Positions 19,232 to 28,533 of a stretch of 64,000 nt of DNA are shown piece by piece (the stretch's first letter is position 1; every line of letters begins with the position of its first letter). Where the stretch lies: positions 41,790-105,789 of the forward strand of contig NZ_AOCG01000009.1 in the NCBI RefSeq assembly GCF_000525795.1, given 5' to 3'. The stretch is from Listeria aquatica FSL S10-1188 (GTDB taxonomy: Bacteria; Bacillota; Bacilli; Lactobacillales; Listeriaceae). A program made the position numbers and the translations under genes. The notes under the pieces were generated by a model that saw nothing but the letters and a program-made list of their open reading frames with translations, ran no database searches and was not told where the DNA came from.

Positions 19232-20218
19232 TTAAAAGCCAGTTTTTTGGCGTCTTTTTTCAAACGGCACTTTCCAAACCCAATCCCCGAGTCGAACAAA
19301 GCCAGCGAGATAAAGACGTACCGCGATTTTCTTCAGTTTTGCCGTTAGCCCGTGGCCAGAACTGTACCCGTTTTTTCTCCAGCGCGGGAACCTCTCTTCC
19401 AGAACTTGCTTCACCTCTCTCAGTGCTTCCTTACGCAATTTAATGGACTTGAGATCAATGATTTTTCGAAGAACCGTGCGATAAACGAGGTGTTCCATAT
19501 AAAGCCATTCGAGTTCCTGTTCATTTCCATTATAAATCTTCAACCGCTTCATCTCAGCTTCCACATGCTGAAGCATCGGAATGACTTCAAGAAATTTAAG
19601 ATCCTGTTTAAGGTTCGACTGGGAATCCATGCGATCCGTCTGATAAAAATAGAGAGCTTCGTCAAGCTTCACAGGATTTTTTGCCCGTAAAACGACAGCC
19701 GGAATCATTCCCAAATCCTCGTACCAAGTCCCAAGTGGAAAACGAATATCCCGTAACAGCTGAGAGTCATAAAATTTGTTCCAAGGAACGCTTCCCGCAT
19801 CTGTCAGCAAGTATCCAGAATTTCGAGGCACATATTGTTTTTTCCCTTCTTGGTTTACATTATAAGAAGTAAATAAAACGAGATCAGCATGTGACTCCTC
19901 AGCTGTTTTCAGACAAACTTCAACTAAATTTTCCTGAATCCAATCATCGCTATCTACCATCACAATATAATCCCCAGTTGCAAGATTTAAACCCGTATTC
20001 CGTGCTCCTGCTTGACCACTATTCAGTTGATGAATTTTTTTCACACGAGTATCTGTCAGCTGGTCTATCATTTCCCCAGAAGAATCCGTAGAACCATCGT
20101 CGATTAATAAAATTTCAAGATGCGGATATGTTTGATTCAAAATCGAATTAACACAGCGCATCAAATCTTTTTCTACATTATATACAGGCACAATCACACT
20201 GACTAATTTTTCTTTCAT
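19232..20218 (-). CDS. Family 2 glycosyltransferase
   Basis: A 328-residue GT2 enzyme. The catalytic domain shows SVIVPVYNVEKDLMRCVNSI, LLIDDGSTDSSG and the DxD-type VMVDSDDWIQENL. The C-terminal region is helical and basic (LKKIAVRLYLAGFVRLG) and may lie against the membrane. It is the first gene of the two-gene GT2 operon. No polymerase or flippase gene is adjacent, so it probably decorates a polymer made elsewhere, such as teichoic acid. Confidence 0.88.
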   Translation of the reverse strand: MKEKLVSVIVPVYNVEKDLMRCVNSILNQTYPHLEILLIDDGSTDSSGEMIDQLTDTRVKKIHQLNSGQAGARNTGLNLATGDYIVMVDSDDWIQENLVEVCLKTAEESHADLVLFTSYNVNQEGKKQYVPRNSGYLLTDAGSVPWNKFYDSQLLRDIRFPLGTWYEDLGMIPAVVLRAKNPVKLDEALYFYQTDRMDSQSNLKQDLKFLEVIPMLQHVEAEMKRLKIYNGNEQELEWLYMEHLVYRTVLRKIIDLKSIKLRKEALREVKQVLEERFPRWRKNGYSSGHGLTAKLKKIAVRLYLAGFVRLGDWVWKVPFEKRRQKTGF

Positions 20219-20289
20219 TTTCGAGCTCCTTTACGCAAAGAAATACGCTTCCCCTTAAGGATACCCGTTCTGAAAACTTTTGTCTATTG

Positions 20290-20329
20290 CAAACAAAAAA
20301 GCCACTGGAAGAAAATTCCAGCAGCTTTT
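20290..20329 (-). terminator. Rho-independent terminator after the Hsp20 gene
   Basis: On the minus strand AAAAGCTGCTGGAA pairs with TTCCAGTGGCTTTT (two internal mismatches) and T residues follow. It lies 10 bases past the stop codon. Confidence 0.8.
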
Positions 20330-20338
20330 AAGCATTCG

Positions 20339-20752
20339 TTATTTAATTTCAATTTTTGTATGGTCACTATTTTCTAATTTTGGAAGAACAATGCTTAAAA
20401 CGCCATCCACAAAGTCTGCTTTCACTCCACTCGCATCTACATTTTGAAGTGCAAAGCTTCTGCTGATAGAGCCGCTTGAACGTTCACGACGAATAAAGTT
20501 TCCCGCGTCATCTTTCACGTCCGCTTTCTTTTCACGTTGTCCTTTAATTGTCAAAATACCATTTTCAAAATCAACGCGAATGTCTTCTTTGTTAAAACCT
20601 GGTAAATCCGCTTTCACTTGATAGTTTTCCTCAGTTTCTGAAATGTCGACATTCATTTGGCTTCCATTTAATAGGTTAACGTTTCCATCAAAGACAGATG
20701 GGAATAAGTCAAAGAAGTCGCTGTGATGCATTTGTGGTAAGTTCATCATCAT
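20339..20752 (-). CDS. Small heat-shock protein, Hsp20/alpha-crystallin family
   Basis: A 137-residue ATP-independent holdase chaperone. The alpha-crystallin domain runs from about residue 30 to 128 and contains YQVKADLPGFNKEDIRVDF, GILTIKGQREKK and the closing GVLSIVLPKLE; the short C-terminal tail ends in an I-x-I motif (KIEIK). The ATG follows GAGGAG with a six-base spacer. The promoter overlaps a CtsR-like repeat, which suggests heat and protein-stress control. Confidence 0.93.
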   Translation of the reverse strand: MMMNLPQMHHSDFFDLFPSVFDGNVNLLNGSQMNVDISETEENYQVKADLPGFNKEDIRVDFENGILTIKGQREKKADVKDDAGNFIRRERSSGSISRSFALQNVDASGVKADFVDGVLSIVLPKLENSDHTKIEIK

Positions 20753-20794
20753 TCATCACTCCTCATAACCTTCTTATTCTTACCTTACAATTCT

Positions 20795-20824
20795 ATTGTA
20801 GCTCTATAGTCAGAAAAGGTCAAA
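20795..20824 (-). promoter_or_regulatory. SigA promoter with CtsR-like operator before hsp20
   Basis: On the minus strand the -35 TTGACC (20823-20818), a 17-base spacer and -10 TACAAT (20800-20795) form a good promoter. It overlaps TTTGACC-TTT-TCTGACT (20824-20808), a direct heptad repeat with the three-base spacing of CtsR boxes. The second heptad has two mismatches. The site extends into the 3' end of the upstream GyrI-like gene. Confidence 0.6.
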
Positions 20825-21440
20825 GTTTTTGCTTCACAGCAAATCGAAGAACTGTTTTTAAATTTTCAGGTGCCGTTCTTCTGGGATCAGACAAATAAAT
20901 CTCCTTATGATCCTTTGATACCCGTTCAAATCCTTTATCCGATGCGAACTGTTCCATTTGAGCAAAGCTCGCGGGTTCTGTATCATACGAGCCAAGATGT
21001 AGCATTTGAATTGAAGGTCCCTCAGTGGATTCTTCTAACCTCAACTTCTGAATTTGTTCGTTTGAAAGCTTCTTTTCAAGAAGGGGACTGATTTCTTCGA
21101 ATAATTTTTGGTTAACAAATTCCGGCTGTCGGATCATGATCTTATAAGCAAATAAAGATTTATCAAGTGGACCAGCATCTCGTTGTTTCGTTGTCCACTC
21201 TCCTTCAAGTGGATAGACGGTATACTCAAAATAACCTTCAGGAGTTAGCCCTTTTTTCGGTAGCATTCGAATCGTATAAGCAGCCGCATAAAGCGCTGCT
21301 ACGTGCTCTTGAAAATCCTTTTCATTAGGGTCTCCTTCGCCATCGATTGTCAGGTAACACATTTTCGGAACATCCAGAAAAACTGGCTGTTTCTTGGGCA
21401 AATAAAGTTCCTTTTCTTCTTTACGCCATTCATATTTCAC
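20820..21440 (-). CDS. GyrI-like small-molecule-binding protein
   Basis: A 206-residue stand-alone GyrI-like (AraC/BmrR effector-binding fold) protein. These domains bind drugs or hydrolyse cyclopropanoid toxins. The motif around MCYLTIDGEGDPNEKDFQEHVAALY is typical of the YjoA/LIN2189-type group known from Listeria. It starts with GTG at 21440 immediately after the stop of the MerR-type gene, with AAAGGAGAG upstream, so both are one operon. The linked MerR regulator probably has its own GyrI-like domain, so both may bind the same compound. Confidence 0.82.
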   Translation of the reverse strand: MKYEWRKEEKELYLPKKQPVFLDVPKMCYLTIDGEGDPNEKDFQEHVAALYAAAYTIRMLPKKGLTPEGYFEYTVYPLEGEWTTKQRDAGPLDKSLFAYKIMIRQPEFVNQKLFEEISPLLEKKLSNEQIQKLRLEESTEGPSIQMLHLGSYDTEPASFAQMEQFASDKGFERVSKDHKEIYLSDPRRTAPENLKTVLRFAVKQKL

Positions 21441-22250
21441 TTATTCATCTCTCCTTTTCACTTGAAAGCACGCTTCTGTAAGCCATTTTTCGGTGTCTTC
21501 TTCAGTTGCTTTCGATACGTGATAGATATTTAACATCGGGCCCGCAATTTCGTAAGGATTAGACTCGATCCATTTGGCAAAAGTTTCTGTCACAACTGCC
21601 ATCTTTTCATAGGAACCGCTAAAAGTAATACTTGCCACTAATTGTTCAGGTACTTTCTTAAAATCAAGGTTTTCTTCTGCATCAAGAATAACCGATTGCA
21701 CTTCAACATCCGGCCAGTTCTCCAAATAACTAGCATCATGGAAAATCGCACAGTCGAGCCGCTCTTTTGAAAAAGAAATTTTTTTCTCTTGCTGCTTTTT
21801 GATAAAGTTTTTTCCAAAGGACTCCCTCAGCATTATAGTTGGGGATTTTTTTTGCGCAAACTGAGGACTCTTCGTTCTGGCAAAGTTTTCACTTTCACTA
21901 AGTAGTGCTGATTGTGCTTAAAATAAGGCTTCGCTTCTTTTAAGCGCTTCATTTGTTCTTTTAGTTTTTCTGCTTCTTTTTTTAATGCTTGATAGCGATT
22001 TTCATAAAGCAAAAAAAAGCGCTTGTTTTTCATCCGACTGCTCAAAAATCCACTTTATCTCCTTTAAGGAAAAACCCATGCTTTGTAATTCTCGAATACG
22101 TTCGACATCTTCTAGCTGACGAGCCTCATAATAACGATATCCTGTTGTTGCGTCAATTTTAACTGGTTTAATGAGAGCGAGCTTATCATAGTGTCGTAAC
22201 ATTCTAACGCTTATTTGTGCGAGTTTAGAAAAATCACCAATGCGAAACAT
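21441..22250 (-). CDS. MerR-family regulator with GyrI-like effector domain, three frameshifts
   Basis: A drug-sensing MerR protein of about 268 residues once joined. The N-terminus has the MerR HTH (FRIGDFSKLAQISVRMLRHY, then the wing and ATTGYRYYEA), then a dimer coiled coil and a BmrR-type effector domain. The frame is broken at A8 22011-22018, T8 21846-21853 and T7 21779-21785; each needs one base removed. After correction the join reads R-K-K-I-P-N-Y-N-A-E-G-V-L-W, usual for the family. The ATG at 22250 follows AAAGGAGAG. It likely activates its own operon with the GyrI-like gene. Confidence 0.8.
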
Positions 22251-22394
22251 ACCTGCTTTTCTCTCCTTTGTTATCATTTTAAAGACTGACACTGTGGTAG
22301 AGTCAACTTAGAACTAACTTCCTAGGAAAAATTGTAGTGGGTCCAATTTCTTTAAGTATATCGTAGAATCCATCGCTTGTAGATTGAAAGCTAG

Positions 22395-22429
22395 ACAAAA
22401 TAAAACTGCTCTCATCTGAAAGCAGTTTT
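22395..22429 (-). terminator. Rho-independent terminator after the ThrE-type genes
   Basis: AAAACTGCTTTC pairs with GAGAGCAGTTTT on the minus strand and is followed by ATTTTG. It lies about 20 bases after the second exporter gene. Confidence 0.8.
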
Positions 22430-22448
22430 AACTTGATTGATAATCGGT

Positions 22449-22874
22449 TTAAAAAAGCAACAAAAATAAAATATTCCCAATGATAATCCCGCATGCTAGG
22501 ACTACAGCTGAAGCAATAACATTAAAAAAGGTGGTTAAAGCAACATCCGCATGGTTCGTAAATAGTTCCTTGAAGACCTCATAAAAGGTGATCCCCGGAA
22601 CAACTGGGACAAGTCCTGGTATAAAGTAAACTGTGGAGGGGTACTTGCGAATGTAGCTGTAGGCATAGCTCAATGTGCTTAAAATGAGGGAACAGCAAAA
22701 ACTTGTGATGAAAACACCGAAACCGTTTGTGCTCATCATATAATACCCTAGCCAGCCCGCTCCGCCAACAATTCCTCCAGCAATAATTGTCTTATTCGGA
22801 ATGCGACACAAAAAACCGAAAGCGCATGAAGCGATGAAACTGAAAATAAAATGGTAGATCAGTTCGAAAAACAT
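22449..22874 (-). CDS. Threonine/serine exporter family protein, C-terminal half (ThrE_2/YjjB type)
   Basis: A 141-residue membrane protein with four to five helices, the small half of the split ThrE system (DUF3815). The signature YFIPGLVPVVPGITFYEVF matches the corresponding motif in the larger partner encoded 17 bases upstream. Together the two subunits correspond to the two halves of C. glutamicum ThrE, which exports threonine and serine, and to E. coli YjjPB, which exports succinate. Substrate here is not known. Confidence 0.88.
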   Translation of the reverse strand: MFFELIYHFIFSFIASCAFGFLCRIPNKTIIAGGIVGGAGWLGYYMMSTNGFGVFITSFCCSLILSTLSYAYSYIRKYPSTVYFIPGLVPVVPGITFYEVFKELFTNHADVALTTFFNVIASAVVLACGIIIGNILFLLLF

Positions 22875-22891
22875 GAAAACTTCCCCTTTTC

Positions 22892-23653
22892 CTACGAATT
22901 AAACAACAAAATAACAAGAGCTACACCACATCCAAGAGCTGCTGCCACAAATAAACTCTCGAACAGCCGAATAATTCCCGAAATATAGTGTCGCGCAAGT
23001 AAGTCACGAATCGCATTTGTAATCCCAATCCCAGGAACAAGTGGAACGACTGTGCCGATCATCGTTAGGTTAATATCAGAGCCCATGAGCTGATGCACGA
23101 GATAGCCGAATAGGCCACCTATAAAAGTGGAAAGAAATTCAAAAATGAATGGATAATCGGCCATGTTCGTTAATTTTTGAAATACAAAGTACGCTAAAAC
23201 ACCGCCCGTAATGGCACTTGGAAGATCTGACCACCTGCCACCAAAAATCAAAACAATGGCACCACTTAACAGCGCAGTAAAAAAAAGCTGCTTCCACATG
23301 GCGTCACGGCTTGTATCCGCATCAACTTTTTCAAGGCGTTGTTTCATTTCTGGAAGAGTTGTTTTTCCTTCTGTGAAGTCACGTGAAATTTGATTGACTT
23401 GGACAACCTTTTCTAAGTTATATCCACGACTGTCGATTCGGAGAAAACTATTTTCTGCTAGATCGGTTCTTACGAAAACGCCCGAAAGTGTCACATAAGT
23501 ATAATAGCTTTTAGAAGCCGTGCTCCCAAGGCTTTTTCGAATAATTCGTTCCATCGTATCTTCAACTCGGGCTGTTTCTGCTCCATTTTCAAGCAACAAC
23601 TTACCCGTTAAAAGTGCAGTTTGAATAATAAATTTATCGTCTTCCCTTTTCAA
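22892..23653 (-). CDS. Threonine/serine exporter family protein, N-terminal half (DUF1212/YjjP type)
   Basis: A 253-residue protein. An N-terminal cytosolic domain with the conserved LLLENGAETARVEDTM motif is followed by about five membrane helices and the repeat VVPLVPGIGITNAIRDLL. It forms a two-gene operon with the smaller exporter half. The start is the TTG at 23653, eight bases after GGGAG. As above, it likely exports a small amino acid or dicarboxylate. Confidence 0.88.
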   Translation of the reverse strand: MKREDDKFIIQTALLTGKLLLENGAETARVEDTMERIIRKSLGSTASKSYYTYVTLSGVFVRTDLAENSFLRIDSRGYNLEKVVQVNQISRDFTEGKTTLPEMKQRLEKVDADTSRDAMWKQLFFTALLSGAIVLIFGGRWSDLPSAITGGVLAYFVFQKLTNMADYPFIFEFLSTFIGGLFGYLVHQLMGSDINLTMIGTVVPLVPGIGITNAIRDLLARHYISGIIRLFESLFVAAALGCGVALVILLFNS

Positions 23654-23807
23654 ACCGTCCGCTCCCTTCTCTCTTTACTTATTATAGGTGGGAAGAATGA
23701 CTGGTGTCAAAGTAATTTTATAAAATAGTTTAGTTATTATTTGTTAAATTTTTGAGAGTGACGTGCTATAATTATGAAAAATTATACAAGAACGAAATGG
23801 AGCGATA

Positions 23808-24414
23808 ATGATGGCGAAAACCAAAGCTAATCCGCAAGTGGAAGATTATGTTCGTGAAATACCAATTTGGCAAGAAGTAACAGAAAAGCTTCGAACGATT
23901 TTACTGGATATCGATGACGAAATAACGGAGGAATTTAAATGGCATAAACCTTGTTACAGCGTCAATCATAAAAATATTGTTTTGATTCAAGGATTTAAAG
24001 CTTACTGCGCGCTGTTATTTTTCAAAGGGTCTTTGCTAAAAGATCCCGAAAAAGTTCTTTTAGATGTGGGTGAAAATTCACGTGTTGGCAAACAGTTGCG
24101 GTTTACGTCAAAAGAAGAAGTGGAAGAGCTTCGAAAAGTTATTCAAGCTTACGTGTTAGAAGCTATTCAAATCGAAAAATCAGGCTTACAAGTGGAAAAG
24201 AAAGAAACAGCTAGTACCGTTAATATGCCAGAAGAATTTGCGATAAAACTAAAAGAGAATCCCCGTTTAAAAAACTGCTTTTGAGTCACTTACGCCTGGA
24301 CGCAGAAAAGCTTATTTATTTTATTTTGCTGGTGCAAAGCAAAGCAAAACACGTGAAGCGCGCATCGAAAAATTCATTCCACAGATTTTAGCTGGAAAAG
24401 GATTACGAGATTGA
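23808..24414 (+). CDS. DUF1801 / YdhG-type protein, interrupted by a frameshift
   Basis: A small soluble protein of the DUF1801 (YdhG/YdeI-like) fold with the typical [20 protein letters not shown] and [14 protein letters not shown] motifs. It is structurally related to SufE-type or frataxin-like scaffolds, but function is unknown. The frame breaks at the A6 run 24269-24274; dropping one base continues [18 protein letters not shown] and ends at 24414, giving about 201 residues with the lysine/arginine-rich YdeI tail. It is a lone plus-strand gene. Confidence 0.85.
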
Positions 24415-24421
24415 AGAAGCT

Positions 24422-24461
24422 AAAAAAAACCCGTTGCTATTTCTAGCAACGGTTTTTTTTT
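24422..24461. terminator. Bidirectional terminator between DUF1801 and hydantoinase-like genes
   Basis: CCGTTGCTA-TTTC-TAGCAACGG with A and T runs of eight or nine on the two sides. It can end transcription from both convergent genes. Confidence 0.95.
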
Positions 24462-26011
24462 AGACTAAATCGCCAACGGCTTTAATTCGAAGACGAGTTG
24501 CATTATCTGGATGGTAAGCAAGCGGAATTTCTTCTACTTCCACAACTTCGATCGTTTCTACAACTGCGCCAGCAAGCCTTGCCTTTTCATAAGCTTTTTC
24601 CTCTGCATCTTGCAAAGCTTCTTCACGCGGTTTTTGTGAGTAAATATAAATTTGTTCGTATTCACCGCTTATTTGTGAAATGGAAGCTCCAATCGCGTTT
24701 GCAACAGCACCATGTTCATCTCGGATAATTTTACGGACTCCTTTCAACTGATCGGGGATAATCAAGCTACCACCGCCAACTAAAACAACCTCTACATCTC
24801 CTGAACTAGTTTTCATTTTATCAATAGCGACTTCTGTCATCTCTGCAATTTTTTGATAGGCTTTTTCAGCAAATTCAAGTGGAATTTGTTCGGCTTTCTT
24901 CCGGTCTCCAACGTTCGCATGTCCTAAACGAACTGCGATATCTGTAGCCGTAATCGTCTCTCCGCCAAAAACGAGTGCTTCTTCTGTAATCCGGTATCCC
25001 ACACTATCTGGTCCAACCGTCACTTCGTCGCCATCACGCCGAACAATACTTCCCCCGCCAAGCCCAATAGAGACGATATCCGGCATACGGAAATTCGTAC
25101 GAACCCCTCCGACTTCCACCGCAAGAGAAGATTCACGCGGGAAACCGCCAGCGAGCACACCAATATCGGATGTAGTTCCACCGACATCAAGTACTAAAAC
25201 GTCTTTTAATCCAGCTAGGTAAGCTGCGCCTCGGATGCTATTTGTTGGGCCACAAGCAATTGTAAGAATTGGAAATTTCCTTGCATATTCAATAGACATA
25301 AGCGTGCCATCATTTTGACAAAGAAAAACTTCTGCCTGATGAATGCCCTCACTTTGTAGCGCTTTTTCAAATCCTCGACTGGTTGCTTCCATTACTTTAA
25401 ATAGTCCAGCGTTTAAAATGCTGGCATTTTCACGTTCAAGCAATCCAATAGACCCTATGGTAGATGAAAGCGAAACTGGAATTTTTTCACCCAGTTCTTC
25501 TCTAGCGATTTCTGCAACACGAAATTCCTCTTCATTTTTCAAAGATGAAAACACACCTACAACGGCAATGGCTTCCACCTTGTCTTTCCAGCTTTGAAGA
25601 ATTTCTCGAATTTCTGGTTCTGAAAAAGCAGAAAGCTCGCCACCATCAAACTCAAATCCACCTGAGGCCAGTTGATATATTCCAGAAAGCTTGTCAATCA
25701 GATCTTTTGGCCAAGCCGTATAGGGTAAAACAGAGGCCGTTGCTGGATAGCCAAGTCGAATAACACCCACTCGTGCTAGTTTTTTTTCGTTCTACAATCG
25801 CATTGGTGCACTGCGTTGTGCCAAGCATGGCATGAGAAACCTTTTCTCGCTCAATTCCTGCCTTTTCAAAGACTTGTTTTAATGCCTCGCGAATACCCGT
25901 TTCAATATCTTCGCTAGTTGGAACTTTGGTACTTGTAACGAGTTCAAATTTTTCATTTAATACTACCGCATCTGTATTGGTTCCACCAACATCTATCCCT
26001 ACTTTATACAT
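24460..26011 (-). CDS. Hydantoinase/oxoprolinase-family protein (HyuA-like), interrupted by a frameshift
   Basis: An ATP-dependent amidohydrolase-like protein of the HyuA/OplAH superfamily, with an actin-like ATPase fold. The N-terminal GIDVGGTNTDAVV and central LVLDVGGTTSDIGVL loops bind phosphate. The frame breaks at the T8 run 25780-25787; dropping one base gives E-R-K-K-L-A-R-V-G-V-I-R-L-G-Y and a protein of about 516 residues. It overlaps the DUF917 gene by 8 bases, with AAAGGAGGG inside that gene. Together with DUF917 it likely opens a cyclic amide such as a hydantoin, allantoin-like compound or 5-oxoproline; which one is unknown. Confidence 0.85.
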
Positions 26012-27104
26012 GGACAGTCCCTCCTTTTACCTGCGTTTTCTCAATCGGAATGAAGTCAAGGTCATAGCCGAAATAACGAGGTCCTACAGTTTCCAGTCCT
26101 TTTTCAGTTCGCCACTGCGGATTTGAAGGAAGACCTAACACATGGACACGCTTCCCGTATTTTAATGATTCAGTCGTCACCGGATGAAGAGTTTCAAGAT
26201 CTGTTAAGCAAATTAAATCGGGAGTCATCGCAATCACTTCCCCATTTTTTTGAGCGATTAAGTTCTCATTTTGGAAGTAAACTTTTATTTCATCTTGGGA
26301 ATTTTCTGTTAACCCTTTAATAGTGACGCAGCCCCGGTTAAATCCACCTACCATGTCACGCTCGACATCGACAATTTTTCCACTAAATAAATGGTAGCCA
26401 TCCGTTGCTTTAAGTAGTTGATTCAATTTTTCTGCTTGATCTTGCTGTTTCGATTGAATGATTTGGCCAATTTTTTCTGATAAGCTAACGATGCCTCGAA
26501 TCCCAGCTTGTTTAATATCTTTTCCACTACAAGGATAAAGCCCAACAGAACTGCTTGCCCCCATCTCAACTGTTGCAGCGCGCGCTAAGCGTTCCGTCCA
26601 GTTATTATCTTGCGTTTCAAGGATTTCAATATTGCCTTTTTCATCAGCAACTGCCATCGGGGTTGCGGAAACCCCGTGCAAATGGAATGTTACCATTTGA
26701 AGCTCAGGGAAAGCTCGACCCATGCCATCACAGTCGACAAGTGGAATCCCTAGTTGCGCAGCTACAACGATCGGAATCATGGAATTCACACCCCCTGCTT
26801 CCATCGGAAAGGTCCCTGTTAACTCTTTTCCAATATAGCGCCCGAGCTTATCGAAAATTCGCAGGTATTCATCTCCTTTTGGAAATTTTTCAATCAAAAC
26901 AGAGGGCGCACCCATGCTCGCTGCTGGGATGAAAAAGTCGTCATCTGCGATTTCATCTACCGAAAGCAGTTTCGCCGGACCATATTCTTTTAAAGCAGAA
27001 AGAGCCATCATTTTTCCAATATATGGATCACCCCCACCACCAGTACCTAAAAATGCAGCACCTAAAGCAATGTCTTCAATGGCTTGTTCATCTAAATAAC
27101 GCAT
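26004..27104 (-). CDS. DUF917 family protein, hydantoinase partner
   Basis: A 366-residue protein of the DUF917 (COG3535) family. Conserved features seen are GTGGGGDPYIG near residue 22, FPMEAGGVNSMIPIVVAAQLG, DCDGMGRAFPELQM, and the C-terminal CLTDLETLHPVTTESLKYG. In many bacteria this family is fused to or adjacent to HyuA-type ATPases and next to NCS1 permeases, as here. The ATG follows AGGAGGAAG. It probably supplies the second half of the ring-opening or amidase activity. Confidence 0.87.
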   Translation of the reverse strand: MRYLDEQAIEDIALGAAFLGTGGGGDPYIGKMMALSALKEYGPAKLLSVDEIADDDFFIPAASMGAPSVLIEKFPKGDEYLRIFDKLGRYIGKELTGTFPMEAGGVNSMIPIVVAAQLGIPLVDCDGMGRAFPELQMVTFHLHGVSATPMAVADEKGNIEILETQDNNWTERLARAATVEMGASSSVGLYPCSGKDIKQAGIRGIVSLSEKIGQIIQSKQQDQAEKLNQLLKATDGYHLFSGKIVDVERDMVGGFNRGCVTIKGLTENSQDEIKVYFQNENLIAQKNGEVIAMTPDLICLTDLETLHPVTTESLKYGKRVHVLGLPSNPQWRTEKGLETVGPRYFGYDLDFIPIEKTQVKGGTVHV

Positions 27105-27137
27105 CTAACTTCCTCCTATTCACTCAAAAATCTTCTT

Positions 27138-28409
27138 CTAATACATGTTTTTTTTCGACTGTCCACCACTTTTTTTTGCGACTAGATAAATCACAAAGGA
27201 AATAATACAGCCAATTAGGGGCTGGTTCGGAAACTGGGGAAGTTCTTTGAAGAAACTGAAAATAACTGGGATGCAGGCGATGATTGCGCCAACAGACCAA
27301 GCTGTAACTCCCATCCAGTTTACCCCTTTTACTTCTTGCCATTTCGTTTTATCACCTTTTTGAATGACCCAATAAGAGGCAATCATAACACCTGCAACCG
27401 GAGGAACCATCGCGGATAACACATTCATAATCGGTACAAAATAATTTAAAATCCCAAACGCTGCTAAAATGGTTCCGAGAATGCCAGCACAAGCGACTGC
27501 GATTTTTTCCTTGCTTTTTGAAAAATTGAAGATATTACAAATGGCGATACCTCCTGAAAAAGCATTGACAGCATTCGTTGTCCACGTGGCAAGAACAAGG
27601 GCAACCACACCGATAACAGGTAGTCCAAGTTCCGTAAAGACAGCCGTGATATCTGCTGTTCCTGCTGTGATTGCTAAAACAGCTCCGACTAAAATCATAA
27701 AAATCCCAGAAGGTAAGATGCCAAGGATAGATGCTTTGACAATGTCACCACGTTTTTTCGTATACTGTGAATAGTCACCAGCGATGACCGCACCAAGTGC
27801 AAATGAACCAACTGTGATCGAAAGTCCGCTGAAAAACGGCAAGTGTGTCGTTGGCTGATGTTGAAAGACTGGTGAAATGCCTTCCTTTAATGAAACAACA
27901 AGCGCGTAGAGACAGACAACGAGCAAAACGGGAACGGCAATATAATTTAACAAATTCAAAATTTTGATGCCATAAAGAGCGGAAACAAGCATGATAATAC
28001 CCCAGACGATGGAAGAAAGCCAGACGGGGAAATCAATCTGATAGAGACCTAAAAACTGAGAGAAAGCCATTCCGCAAACATTCGCTTGGATGCCAAACCA
28101 GCCGAGGCAACTAATCGCAAGGATGATGGAAATCAGTTTTTTTGAGCCTTGCTTGCCGAATACTTGGCCAGCAGCTTTAACAGCTGGCATTTTTAAGTCG
28201 CTTCCTTGGATTCCCTGAAAGATCATCAAAACAACGATGATGCCATGGCCGATTAGAGCGGTTAGGATCGCTTCCCAAAATGACATGCCTGCAATCAGGG
28301 TCCCGCCGATCATCAAGCTCGGAATGCAAATCATTGCGCCAGTCCAGACAAAAGCAAGACCCGTCCAAGATTGTGCTTGTTCTTGATTGTTTGTGTTTTG
28401 TATTACCAT
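27138..28409 (-). CDS. NCS1-family purine/pyrimidine/hydantoin permease (CodB-like)
   Basis: A 12-helix cation symporter of the NCS1 family (cytosine, allantoin, hydantoin). The start ATG at 28409 has AAGGAGG eleven bases upstream; the open frame further upstream is not coding. Motifs include GLAFVWTGAMICIPSLMIGG in helix 1 and TWTTNAVNAFSGG in helix 8. It should import the compound degraded by the DUF917/HyuA pair. The C-terminus is uncertain: two T8 runs (27148-27155, 27170-27177) lie before the stop, and removing one base from each gives a different tail ending at 27124. Confidence 0.88.
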   Translation of the reverse strand: MVIQNTNNQEQAQSWTGLAFVWTGAMICIPSLMIGGTLIAGMSFWEAILTALIGHGIIVVLMIFQGIQGSDLKMPAVKAAGQVFGKQGSKKLISIILAISCLGWFGIQANVCGMAFSQFLGLYQIDFPVWLSSIVWGIIMLVSALYGIKILNLLNYIAVPVLLVVCLYALVVSLKEGISPVFQHQPTTHLPFFSGLSITVGSFALGAVIAGDYSQYTKKRGDIVKASILGILPSGIFMILVGAVLAITAGTADITAVFTELGLPVIGVVALVLATWTTNAVNAFSGGIAICNIFNFSKSKEKIAVACAGILGTILAAFGILNYFVPIMNVLSAMVPPVAGVMIASYWVIQKGDKTKWQEVKGVNWMGVTAWSVGAIIACIPVIFSFFKELPQFPNQPLIGCIISFVIYLVAKKSGGQSKKNMY

Positions 28410-28440
28410 AATTTTCTGCCTCCTTTTTAGTAATGCCTCC

Positions 28441-28446
28441 ATTATA
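28441..28446 (-). promoter_or_regulatory. -10 element of the NCS1-DUF917-HyuA operon
   Basis: TATAAT on the minus strand about 32 bases upstream of the permease start. The -35 region (ATTACT, 17 bases upstream) is weak, which fits a promoter that needs the PucR-type activator. Confidence 0.45.
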
Positions 28447-28482
28447 CAAAAACTCAAAATTGAAGTAATTAGCAAAAAAGCA

Positions 28483-28530
28483 AAATAAAACGGACAATTC
28501 TTGTCAAAAGTGACAAAAATTATCCGTTTT
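28483..28530 (-). terminator. Terminator after the PucR-type regulator gene
   Basis: A long hairpin: AAAACGGATAATT and CTTGTC/GACAAG segments pair across a short loop, followed by TTTTATTTT on the minus strand. It separates the regulator gene from the permease operon. Confidence 0.8.
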
Positions 28531-28533
28531 GCA

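Noticed and set aside
22303..22494. 63-codon minus-strand ORF between the MerR-type and ThrE-type genes
   Set aside because: It overlaps the exporter terminator and gene end, has no ribosome site and no recognisable protein sequence.
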